A DNA stretch of 64,000 bases from Kingdonia uniflora (taxonomy: Eukaryota; Streptophyta; Magnoliopsida; Ranunculales; Circaeasteraceae), in the NCBI GenBank assembly GCA_014058105.1, contig JACGCM010001166.1, positions 124,001 to 188,000 of the forward strand. The letters run 5' to 3'. The position numbers and the translations under genes are program-made. Shown here in pieces: positions 1 through 9,487 of the stretch. The notes below the pieces were generated by a model, which was given only the letters and a program-made list of their open reading frames with translations, did no database searches and was not told where the DNA came from. Numbering within the stretch: the stretch's first letter is position 1; every line of letters begins with the position of its first letter.

Positions 1-1140
1 TAGGTACACCTTCATATGTACTAAGATCGTAGGATCCTAAACCACTTGTGCCAGTTGCGATAAACAGACCTTCCCAATTGTCTGCTAGCTTTCCAGCATT
101 AGGTGTTTTGCAGCGTTGTGGGATTTCTTTGAGAATGAGGCCTTTGAATTTGAATTCTCGGTGTCGAACACGCTTATTTTAGGATCGGGACAATGCAAAC
201 TGATATCTTCTAAGATTAACAAAGGATCTATCACATATATCTTCAATCAAATTCAGATTGCATGCGATCTGAAACTCGTCTTCTTCATCTGTCATCTCGT
301 GATCACATATTGGATGATGATATTGTGTAGGAATGATGGCTTCAGCCCCGTAGGCCAGTAAAAATAGAGTACAACCTGTTGCCGTTCTAGAAGTTGTTCG
401 GCAGGCCCAAAGTACATGTGGTAACTCGTTCACCCAGTTCCCCTTTTTGTCCTCTAAACGCTTCATGATGCCATCCACAATAGTTCAATTAGTAATCTCA
501 GCTTGTCTGTTTCCCTGTGGATAATAAGGATTGGATGGGGAATGAATGATGTTGTGTTCATTGAGGAATACGATGATTTTGGCGCCAACGAACTGCGGTC
601 CATTATCAATTTTGATGAGGTGTGGTCTGCCAAATCGGAAAATAATGTTCTCCCAGATGAATCTGATAACTTCATCTTCTCGGGTTTGGCACAGCGGGAC
701 TGCTTCTACCATTTAGTGAAGTAATCTGTAACGACCAACAAATGTTTTTGTTTTCCTAGCACTATAGGAAACTCTCCTACGAGATCGAGAGCCCATCGTC
801 TGAATGGCCAAGTGACTTGGCTCGAGTGTAGTTCGAGTGCTGGAGCTCGTATTTTAGGTCCATGCCGCTGACAAGTGTCATACTTACGAGCATAATCGAT
901 TGCATGTGCTTTCATCTTAGGCCAAAACATTCCTTGAGTTAAAGCTATGTTTGTGAGAGATCGTTCTGCTGTATATGATCCGCACGTGCCTTCGTGTAGA
1001 TCGTGCAAGAATTGTTGTGCTTCTTTGTCAGATAGACAAAGAAGGTATGGACCAGTGACCAAAATTTTGTATAGGAGATTGTCCCGAACAGTGTATCTTC
1101 GAGCATTGTCAATTAATCTCCGCCGCTCTATAGGATCTAC
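1..1140 (-). pseudogene. G1 integrase (broken)
   Basis: Integrase inserts the element cDNA into the host chromosome. The N-terminal zinc region lies at about 1005-861 (HEGTCGSY, then YDTCQRH), the core at about 800-480 (DLVGEF, IDNGPQF, QGNRQAEITN), and the C-terminal module continues to the window edge (KLADNWEGLF). Two of the four expected HHCC zinc ligands are tyrosine here (HEGxCGSH became GSY, and CDxC became YDTC). The core is interrupted by a one-base deletion just after DYFTKW near 711 and by a TGA at about 483-485. The last segment, 478-179, is open. Family identification is certain; function is lost. Confidence 0.92.
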
Positions 1141-1689
1141 AGGAAGTGGGCCGTTGAATTTATTTTGAGGTCTGATGTATGAAATGAAAGGCTGTCTCCA
1201 ATCATCTTCGACCTCCTCGCTGCCCCCAGTATTAATGGTGTTGGACACGATGGTGTTAATGCTGGGGTTAGAAATGATATCGATTTTTAAGTAACGAGTT
1301 TCTGATCCAAGGACACCAGCAAGGTAAGTGAGTGCATCTGCATGTCTATTTCCCCCCCTCCCCCTTGGGAAATGCTCTAAAGAAATTATCTGAAATTTGC
1401 TCATTCGTTCGACCACTGCAGCAGCATAGTCGATAATTCTCCCATTGGTTTGAAATATGCCTGTATAATGGTTGACGATTAGTAATGAATCTATATTGAC
1501 AGAGAGCTCTGCTATACCCAGTGTGAGTGCCATGTCTAAGCCATGAATTAATGCCTCATATTCTGCCTCATTATTGGATGCTTCAAAATTGAGGCGAATA
1601 GATTTTTCAAGCCGATAATTGGAATGAGTAATAAGGACAATCCCAATCCCTAATCTGGCTGGTCCGACAGAGCCGTCAGTCAAAAGTAA
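1141..1689 (-). pseudogene. G1 second (archaeal-like) RNase H, Tat type
   Basis: This domain sits between the classical RNase H and integrase. Visible motifs are TDGSVGPARLG, EASNNEAEYEALIHGL, VNIDS and HADAL, which supply the four acidic positions of an RNase H fold (about residues 3, 41, 65 and 116 of the 325-codon open frame 1683-706). The domain itself is open and runs directly into the integrase zinc region. It places G1 in the Tat/Ogre lineage. Elements A and C have NNVTEYEAL at the same place, so G1 belongs to a different subfamily from them. Confidence 0.9.
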
Positions 1690-3240
1690 CCAACCTTTCT
1701 TTGTTACCCAATCTAATTTATCTTTTGACTGGTCCGTGAGCGATTCATCTTTTTGACCAATAAAATATTCTTCCCAATCAGAATCCTCTACTGGAAAGTC
1801 AGCTAGAAAATTTGCTACGGCTTAACCTTTTTTGGAATGACGTGGTTTAAAATGTATATCGTGCTCCCTGAGGGTCACTGACCATTGTTGGATACGTTGA
1901 GATTTTTGGCGCTTGGGTAAGATTTCGCGGAGTGGATAGTTCGTCAAAACACGAATAGTATGAGCTTGGAAGTACTATTTTAATTTCAGGGATGTATAGA
2001 CGAGAGCGAGAAGAAGCTTCTCAATTTTTGTGTATCTTGTTTCAGCGGGAGTCAGAGTTTTGCTGATAAAATAGACTGGTTTCTCTGTCCTTTCTTCAAG
2101 TCAGAGAAGAACGGAGCTGAGAGATATATCTGTGACAACTAGGTATTATGTGACTTCTTCTCCATCTACTGGTGTGCTCATAACTGGTGGTTTGCCCAAA
2201 TAACGTTTGAGTTCGAAGAAAGCCGCTTCGCATTAGTCTGTCCATTCGATCTCAGGATCTTTCTTTGATTTTCCTCGTGATGCACCTCATTTTAACATAT
2301 CGAATAAAGGTCAACATATGTCTGAAGACTTGGATACAAATTTTTTTAGTGTTGCAATCTTCCCGGCTAGCTTCTGAACGTCCTTCTTTGTCTTTGGTGA
2401 AGGTATAGTTAAGAGAGCTCGTATGTTCGACGAATCGGCTTCAATCCCTCTTTTGCTTATTAGATGGCCCAAAAAATTTCTGGATTGAACTCCGAACTGG
2501 CACTTATCAGGATTTAAACGCATCTTATAAGATCGCAAAATCTCGAAAGTTGCTCGCAAATCTGTAAGATGTTCCTCTCTCTTGAGACTTTTCCAGAGCA
2601 TATCGTCAATGTAGACCTCCATTATTTTATCGAGATGGTCTTTGAACATCTGTATCATCATTCTTTGATAAGTAGCGCCAGCGTTTTTTAGGCCGAAAGG
2701 CATGACTTTATAGAAATATAGACCTTGTTCAGTGATGAATGCAGTCTTGTCTTGATCTCAAGGAAGAAGTGATATCTGACTATATCCTGATGCAGCGTCC
2801 ATCATTAAGAGGAGTTCGTTCCCTGTCGTAGAATCGAGCAGATGATTGATGATCGAAAGTGGAAAGCTATCTTTCGGGGTGTGTCGCTTGAGATCCGTGA
2901 AATTAACACAGACTCTGATTTTGCCATTCTTCTTTGGGACTGGGACAATTTTCGAGATCCAGTCCGGGTAAATAGCTTTGCGAATAAAACCGACCTCGAT
3001 CAATTTGTCGATCTCTATATTCACTTCGTCTCTCAACTTTGGTATTAGAGTTCGTTGCTTCTGTTTGACAGGTTTTGCTTTTGCTTTTAACCCTAGCTTG
3101 TTGCATGTTATAGCTGGATCGATCCCTGACATTTCATGAAACATCCAGGCAAAGATGTCACTATTTTCTGTGAGGAACTGTATGAGATTCGAGCGTTCCT
3201 TTGTGCTTAAGAGAGTTTCAATATGAGTTCCTCTGTGCAT
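1690..3240 (-). pseudogene. G1 reverse transcriptase and classical RNase H
   Basis: The polymerase copies element RNA into DNA and the RNase H removes the RNA strand. The frame from 3240 to 1690 is nearly collinear but carries several stops, including TGA at 2758-2760 and near 2311. RT motifs are VPKKNGKIRVCVNF, PKDSFPLSIINHLLD, MMDAASGYSQI, MPFGLKNAGATYQRMM and the catalytic VYIDDML, which is intact. Downstream, GHLISKRGIE, KPVYFISKTLTPAETRY and a decayed KGQAxADFL stretch mark the connection and RNase H. Several stops look like single transitions. No complete product can be made. Confidence 0.93.
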
Positions 3241-3299
3241 GCCACTGACCTCGACATACTCTGTTGGTTCGATGCTTGGAAACTGAGGTTCTGTTGGAA

Positions 3300-4150
3300 T
3301 TGATTGCTATAAATGTTATGCAAGAGTGGTCATAGCTGGCTTAGTTTCAATGGAAATAATATTATTGTAAGCTCAGGCCAATTTCTGGCTTCCTTTGATT
3401 TTGTAGATCCCTCCTTTCTAATCGATTCGTAATGTCTGATGATATGTGGAAGGAATAGCTTTCATATTATACAACCATGGTCATCCCATGATGCCCAGGT
3501 AACGGGATTTGGCTTTAATGGCATAAAAGACTATGTCAAGTGTGACTAGTCCGGATGTGATGGGAAGTGTGATTTTCCCCACACATTCTTCCATAGAGCC
3601 GTTAAATCCAGAGACATTGATGTCACTTGGTTCGACCTTGTCTGCTAAGCCCATTTGGTCGATTGTGATCTGGAAAATTAGTTCGATGCTGCTGCCGGTA
3701 TCTACCATCATCGTATGTAGAACTATGTTCTTCATTTTTAACATGATCACAAGTGGTTCATGGTGCGGAAAGTTGACGTGACGAACGTCACAGTCTTCGA
3801 AAGAAATCCCAGCTCGTCGATTGCAGGATTCTGGCAACAAGCGAGCTTCTTTATCTATCATTGTCAGAGCATGGTAGTGTCCGACGCGCCTACGCTTGGA
3901 TCTGTTAGAGTTGTTGATTTTCTGAGTCTCGATAAAGTATAAGTATTTTTCTTCATTTGTTATGTCAACTTGGACGATCTTGACGTCAGTCTTACAGCTG
4001 CCATCCCTATAACTTTCGATGTCAACAATATACTCAAGCATTCGACCCTGTGCAAATATACTCTGGAGAAGAAATATCAGTGCGAAACACCGCTCCGTGT
4101 CATGATGTTGAATATGGTGATGAATACAGTATGGTTTTCCTGGTATGGGC
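3300..4150 (-). pseudogene. G1 aspartic protease with upstream zinc knuckle
   Basis: The open segment 4041-3481 holds a retropepsin: MMVDTGSSIELIF contains the DTGS active site, followed by VSGFNGS and KITLPITSG, then KSRYLGIMG. Upstream, at about 4140-4080, KPYCIHHHIQHHDTERC is the Cys/His cluster that ends Gag in this lineage. Protease cleaves Gag-Pol. A stop follows YLGIMG near 3481, before the remaining, weakly conserved linker to RT. Confidence 0.88.
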
Positions 4151-4875
4151 GAAAGAGTATTGGCATTTTTGAAGAATTTATCTTTTTTTATCTGCGGGTA
4201 TAAGTCTGCAAGAGTAGCTGTTAATTGTGGTATGCACAGAATTAGCTTCCTTCGTCCCTGGCGTCCTTGATTGTCATTAGACTTGAATCGCTTCTTATCA
4301 CCCCCATAGTCTTTATTGTTGTTATGAGCTCGTTCTTTGGGATGGCCTATGACTGAGGTCTTGGCTTCCCATTTGTCAGTCGCTCGAGGTCGATAAAGTT
4401 GTTGACCTTCTCAATCATATCCTCTAATGTCAGTGGCTTGTTGAGAACCAGGTACTCCTTGACTCCTCCATCTACGAGCAGTGCATTGGTAAAATTTGAG
4501 ATTGTGATCTTCTTGTCGAGGTTGTTAATTTTACGAGCTAGTCCGAAAAATTTCCTGATAAACGTCTACAATATTTCGTCTGGTGCCTGCTTGAGGCTGA
4601 ACAAAGAGTAAAGACTCTCCTCCTTGTCTTTATTGTACGAATAGTTTTTGACAAACAATTCGTAAAGTTGTTCGAAAGTGAAGATATACCCTTCGTTGAG
4701 CGTGTGAAACCATCGTAGAGGTTTGCGTTTTAAACTGGTCGGGAAGATACGGCAGAGGATGTGATTGGATGCCGAATATATCCCCAAAGAATCCTGAAAT
4801 TCTTGAACGTGCTCCAAAGGATCTCCTCCCTTATATTTTTAAATCTTCAGAGTATGAAAACTGGTGGGTACTTCC
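4151..4875 (-). pseudogene. G1 gag, central and C-terminal part
   Basis: Gag is the structural capsid protein. The segment 4817-4566 reads EHVQEFQDSLGIYSAS, IFPTSLKRKPLRWFHTL and SLYSLFSLKQAPDEIL, matching the retrotransposon gag capsid domain. Just upstream the frame continues as PTSFHTLKI, a stop, then KYKGGDPLEHV. The more N-terminal gag half is displaced to 5626-6215 by an inverted block. The stretch between 4560 and 4150 is degenerate. Confidence 0.85.
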
Positions 4876-5625
4876 TCCTACTCAGTGTTCTTCTATCCAG
4901 TCTTTCCGTATTCATTTTTTGAAGGATGGAAAATCAAGAAAAATCACACAATGTTCTGCCTGACGCCGCTAAAAGAGTGACGGATTTGCGAACAACTGTG
5001 CAAGCAAAAGCTGGGCGACGAATAGAACAAGAGAAACAACTCGCCAGCATGCAGGACACAATCAGAGCACTTCAAGCTCAAATAACAGCAAATCCGAGAT
5101 AGCAGAACGCTCTACCTGCAACCTTGAGGATATCAGTCCATGATTGCCTGGGACATCGAGGCCAAAATCTAGCACCTCCCCAAATTCAGGAAGAGCTAGT
5201 CCCACCTCCAGGTCACGTCAATCCACAATTACCCACCGGAACAATAATTGATCTGCAACAACAAAAGGAACAAAACAGAGTGGGCGATCATGGATTGATA
5301 TCCGGAAATTTTTTCGGCCATCTAATAAGCAAAAGAGGGATTGAAACCGATCCGTCGAACACACGAGCTCTCTTAGCTATGCCTTCACCAAAGACAAAGA
5401 AGGATGTTCAGAAGCTAGCTGGGAAGATTATAGCACTAAACAGATTTGTATCCAAGTCTTCAGACAAATGTTGACCTTTATTCAATCTATTAAAATGAGG
5501 TACATCACGAGGAAAATCAAAGAAAGATCCTGAGATCAAATGGATAGACCAATGCGAAGCGGCTTTCCTCGAACTCAAACGTTATTTGGGCAAACCACCA
5601 GTTATGAGCACATAACCACCAATGC
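4876..5625 (+). repeat. Inverted chimeric block inside G1 gag
   Basis: Positions 4876-5281 run in plus orientation and are an inverted copy of the gag 5' region at about 5864-6268 (shared reading: NQEKSHNVLPDAA, then LASMQDTIRALQAQITAN). Positions 5282-5622 are an inverted copy of the RT/RNase H segment at about 2180-2480 (GHLISKRGIE, PSPKTKKDVQKLAGKI). The join creates a 116-codon gag-RT fusion frame at 5124-5474. Both ends return to normal gag orientation. The structure fits template switching or an inversion-duplication rather than a separate insertion. Confidence 0.82.
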
Positions 5626-6215
5626 GAAGAGGCTTCTTCATCCTGCAACTCTTGTGCCAGCAGGCTCTTCAGTAATTTAGTATAGTTGTTTCTTCCAGTG
5701 AGTGTTTGAGCGTCTAACAGCTCAAGGATGCGTTTGTCCACCTGTTCCAGAGTGAGATGTTGTCAAGACGTGACAGCTCATCTTGTTGATCGTCCTCCTG
5801 GTGGATTGTGCTCTCCAATTGCTTCGTCAATGTGATCATAAACCAAAATTCAAGATTTTTCTCTGTTTCGTTGCTCTTGTTGTTGCAGATCGATTATTGC
5901 TCCAATGGGTAATTGTGGATTGACGTGACCTGGACGTGGGACTAGCTCTTAATGAATTTGGGGAAGTGCAAAATTTCGTCCTCAATGCCCCAGGCGATCA
6001 TGGACTGATATCCTCGAGGTTGCAGGTAGAGTGTTCTGCTGTCTCTGATTTGCTGTTATTTAAGCTTGAAGTGCCCTGATTGTATCCTGTATGCTGGCGA
6101 GCTATTTCTCTAGTTCTATTTGTCGTTTGGCTTCTGCTTGCACAGTTGTTCGCAAATCCATCACTCCTTCAGCGGCGTCAGGCAGGACATTGTGTGATTT
6201 TTCTTGATTTGCCAT
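5626..6215 (-). pseudogene. G1 gag N-terminal part
   Basis: The start ATG is at 6215-6213, 56 bases inside the PBS. The product begins MANQEKSHNVLPDAA and continues with a helical stretch (RQIELEKQLASIQDTIRA), then a proline-rich region with several stops. It ends at LTGRNNYTKLLKSLLAQEL near 5640, where the inverted block begins. N-terminal Gag extensions of this kind are variable in plant Tat elements, so assignment rests on position and on continuity with the capsid part at 4880-4566. Confidence 0.78.
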
Positions 6216-6270
6216 CCTTCAAAAAATGAATACGGAAATACTGGATCGAGGAATGCTGAGTGTATGCTTC

Positions 6271-6291
6271 GTTCCCACAGACGACGCCAAA
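6271..6291 (-). other. Primer-binding site of G1
   Basis: The minus strand reads TTTGGCGTCGTCTGTGGGAA immediately inside the LTR. The same site in element A reads TTTGGCACCGTCTGTGGGAA. The position and TGG start fit a tRNA primer site; I do not assign the tRNA. Confidence 0.8.
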
Positions 6292-6975
6292 TGCAATAGC
6301 CTATTTTCGTGTTGGACGAAGATAATGCCTTGTACCCTTGAAATATAGAATATTGACTAGGAACTAGAAGCATTTAACACAAGTTTTAGCGTGAAAATCC
6401 CTTAAATTGGTTAAAAACCACAACCTCTCCTCAGGATTTCTGAAAGAATGGTGTTTATATAGATGCTAGCTATTTCAAAAGAGAAAGAGATTGGATATCT
6501 GAGTTTTGGTAGGGATTACTTTCTCTACGAGTTATGTAGATGATAATAGTCGTCCTGGATCCTGATCTCTAGGTCTCTTTTTATAGGTCTTATAATATGA
6601 CCGTTATTGCTTTAATGAGGAACGTTACAATATTAGGTTTGATGAGTCTTTTATTAGGTCTCTTGTAACGTCTTGTTATCTGATACTTGTTGATCTTGTA
6701 ACGGATCTTTTAATATTCTTAGCTGTAACTTCTGACTGTTGGTGAAGATGCGATCTCTAGCGAAGGTTGTATGTATACGATCTGTTGATGGATATCTGAG
6801 TGCCTTCTGTAGTACGATGTTACTAGATACTTTAATATCCTTGAACTGTAGGTGAGGCCGTCTATATTGTAATCTGCTTGCTCTCAGTCCTTGGTTGGTT
6901 ATCAGTATGTTTATACAAACTATGTGAGCTCGAATATCGGCCTGAGTAGGAGGATTAGAAATAAGCCCTTATACA
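6292..6975 (-). repeat. 5' LTR of G1
   Basis: On the plus strand it begins TGCAATAGCC next to the PBS and ends about TTATACA. Beyond it the sequence aligns with element A near 24050 in reverse, which marks the outer boundary. The second LTR is outside the window, so neither TSD nor age can be judged. Confidence 0.75.
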
Positions 6976-7089
6976 TATAATTACACCTAAAATGGCCTTG
7001 ATGACCTGGGTGACCATATTCAATCAGATATCCTCCAGGAATAATCACATCTTCAGACTCGATCTCCTCCTCAGCAAGCAATATCACTC

Positions 7090-7326
7090 TTACTTTTGAA
7101 CAGCTGGGTCCCCCGTTATTTCTCGAAACATCTCTCTGTAAAAATGATGTTCATATTCCCGTTCTATCCCAATCATATCCAAACCCTCAACATTCACCTC
7201 CCTCACTAGCAATTCAACATCATAATCCAGCAACCCAAAAATACATTCACGCACTTTGGCTATCTTAATAGCCAATCGCCTCTCAGCGCCGTAACGGATT
7301 CTTTCAGAACGAGTCCACCTTATCAT
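7090..7326 (-). pseudogene. Antisense gene gamma of element B (open, 78 codons)
   Basis: The frame begins MIRWTRSERIRYGAE and contains LAIKIAKVRECIFGLLDYD and YREMFREITGDPAVQK. Homologues lie at 23714-24009 (element A) and 60409-60761 (element D), sharing a TRS start, LA-IK-AEVRE and an acidic C-terminal FR-x-DP stretch. This copy is the best preserved: it has no internal stop over its length. A TATA-like GGTATAAAATTAAG lies about 45 bases upstream (7366-7379). I recognise no domain. It could still be functional as a short protein, but conservation across only decayed elements is the main support. Confidence 0.6.
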
Positions 7327-7789
7327 TCTTTCCTTCCATCTATTTCTTCCTCCTCAGCCACCTCTTAATTTTATACCCTGTCTGGCTATAAAATTCTATG
7401 CAGCTCGGGATGTTCCCCTATTATTTGAACAAAAACCCTAGAATCTTGGTAAAAGTTATATCTGAACATATCTCTTTCTATCAATCTATATCATTTTGTC
7501 CTATTTTATATCGACCTGATTCCTTCTAGCAAATTGTCACAGATCGACCTACCATCCCGAAATTTGTATAATTTCCTTTCCTCTATATTTCTATCTAACC
7601 CCAGGTCGACCTTATGGTATATACATAAAAACATATTTCTAGCAGTTCGATGATGATAACAATAATTTTTATGTCATACATATCATCTTATCAGTATCCT
7701 GGCAAATTAATAACATTATTCTTAGCTCGATTCCATAGACACTCTATTCTATATTAACACAATCTTTGGTGAATAGATATTATTCATTT

Positions 7790-8060
7790 TGAATCAAATT
7801 ATAGATACATTTACAGATAACAAGTCCTTCACAGTACTTAGAGATCAAATACATTTACAGATAATAAGTCTTTTCAAGTACTCAACAACAGGTACTTTAC
7901 AGATAACATGTTTTTCAATGCTTTTACAAGTAACAGGTCATTCAGGTACTCCACACATCAAGTCCTTCAGTTCATCCTGCTTCAGTAAACTTTCGCCTTG
8001 ACACAAATCAGAAATTGGAAACAACAAAAAGCATCCCCCACATGAGTTTGGTCAAAGTCT
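7790..8060. repeat. Short direct repeats between gamma and alpha (B)
   Basis: Repeated units of about 25-30 bases built on ACAGATAACAAGT and CAAGTACTC recur here. The reverse complement recurs at 23080-23200 of element A, so they belong to the element family. Confidence 0.6.
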
Positions 8061-8097
8061 GGTCGAACTTCAAATAGAAACTATGCAAGCTGTAGAC

Positions 8098-8569
8098 TTA
8101 GTGTTGGAGCCAACTCTTCAAACTAAAGGTCTTCTTATCGTAAAAAAGTAATGGAAATGCAGAAGCAGACTTTTACTGTTCGTCTCCCTCCTCTGAAACT
8201 GCCACCTCTGAAGAGTTGGTAGAGATGAAGAGAGCCCAACCTCAGAATCCATTCAAATACAAGTCGTCAGCATAACTGCCTCAAAGTTATGCCTACCCCT
8301 GCATATATCCCACCAACCTTGTCTTCCATAAGAGTACGGAGACAAGCCCAACATTCCTTGCCTGTCAAGACGATGACATAAAACCTCCACCTACAGTAAA
8401 ATTACTCCTCAGCTTCCACCGCTTCGTCTTCCGACATACCTTGATAAGTCGGAGGAACAGGAGTGGGTATCGACATCTCCAGGGATTGGTCGTCAAAATA
8501 CTTCAACTTTAACCTCAGCATTTAAGAAACAATCCTCTCTTCAAGGACCATCCTCCAATTCATCACCAT
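8098..8569 (-). pseudogene. Antisense gene alpha of element B
   Basis: The start ATG is at 8569 and the frame reads through LEERIVS, QSLEMSIPTPVPPTYQGMS, EDEAVEAEE, FYCRWRFY and VLTGKECWACL. After a frame change it ends ALFISTNSSEVAV, then KTFSLKSWLQH and a stop at 8098. Element A has the same blocks and the same end. Two or more stops (for example after VEAEE) make this copy a pseudogene. TTTATATAA lies about 70 bases upstream. The family has no function I recognise; the aromatic and basic block YCRWRFH-VLTGEQRWACL is its most conserved part. Confidence 0.65.
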
Positions 8570-8894
8570 CTTTAAAACTTTCAGAGAATTTGACGAATTA
8601 CAAGCATACTTTGCTTCAAAACTCGGTATAAGTACTATTTATATAACCCTATATTTATTGTGCAGGTATATTTTTCCAAACGTCATCATTCATTGCAGGC
8701 GCAACTCTTCAAATCCTAATCGTCACATACATCAGCATCCACATCCTCATTTAATATATGTTATTCCCCCATAACCCAAATAACTTCCATACAGTAAAAG
8801 CCATCATTACTCCATTTCAAGTATCAAGAACTTTAACCCAAATACCAATTACCCATAGATCCTTTCTCAACCAAAGCCACTCGTAACTTCGGTT

Positions 8895-8907
8895 GCGAGG
8901 GGACAAT
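8895..8907 (+). other. Polypurine tract of element B
   Basis: GCGAGGGGACAAT lies directly before the TGTAGGAACC start of the LTR, the position of the plus-strand primer. It identifies 8908-9487 as a 3' LTR. Confidence 0.7.
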
Positions 8908-9487
8908 TGTAGGAACCTATCCCTCGATCTCATCTAAAATTAAACTGTCGCCAGTTTGAATTACCTCCATCTCAAACTCGAGCATTTTCAACATGACTTC
9001 TCTTCAGCCAACATTTCAACCTACTTTACAAACTGGTAAAGAATGTGGGTCGAACTTCAAACCGAAAAACCTTAACCAATCAAAGACACCTTTCTCTAAT
9101 GAACTCGTTAGATACTCAATCAACCGCCACTAACCACATTATTCAGAGAATGTGCTCCAACACGATGAAGAACTGCGGAGAAGGCCTATATAAAGAAGAA
9201 GTTCCAAAAGAGACAAGGACCCCTGAAAAATATACGAGAAATCAGCAAGAAAACTACTTGTTCTAGATTCTCAGAAACATTCAACTTCTTAGTTACAAGG
9301 TTCAAGCAATAAAGATACTTTTACAAAAATCCTTCACTCAAGGCCGTGGCTTTTTACCTATTCAGAGGTTTTCCACGCTAAAAATCACCTGTGTCATTTC
9401 TTGTTTCCCAGTAGAATATTATCGTAGGTTCATTGGTGTGACAGTGAATTTCAAACCATTTTGAGCTCACAGAATTTGGCCATTAAA
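8908..9487 (+). repeat. 3' LTR of element B
   Basis: This is the reverse complement of the LTRs of element A (21511-22127 and 35390-35997), starting TGTAGGAACC and ending GGCCATTA. It is diverged from both but alignable along its whole length. Confidence 0.82.

Larger units (their letters stand above)
1..6975 (-). mobile_element. Ty3/gypsy Tat-type LTR retrotransposon G1, partial
   Basis: Read on the minus strand the order is 5' LTR, PBS, gag, protease, reverse transcriptase, RNase H, a second RNase H and integrase. The 3' end lies outside the window. The second, archaeal-like RNase H between the normal RNase H and integrase is the hallmark of the Tat/Ogre lineage. The right edge is the LTR end at about 6975; beyond it lies element B, so G1 appears to have inserted into B. 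Many in-frame stops, one clear frameshift and an inverted block in gag show it is dead. Confidence 0.9.
6976..9487 (+). mobile_element. Tat-type element B, 3' end with antisense genes and 3' LTR
   Basis: This is the reverse complement of 21511-24070 of element A along its length: inner region, gamma gene, short repeats, alpha gene, polypurine tract, LTR. It is therefore the 3' end of a plus-strand element whose body was separated by the G1 insertion and lies left of the window. Directly after the LTR, at 9488, the pol sequence of element C starts without a PBS or gag. Confidence 0.82.

Noticed and set aside
1..6975. Endogenous pararetrovirus instead of retrotransposon
   Set aside because: Protease-RT-RNase H-integrase order with LTR, PBS and a second RNase H identifies a Ty3/gypsy Tat-type element; no movement protein or caulimovirid features were seen.
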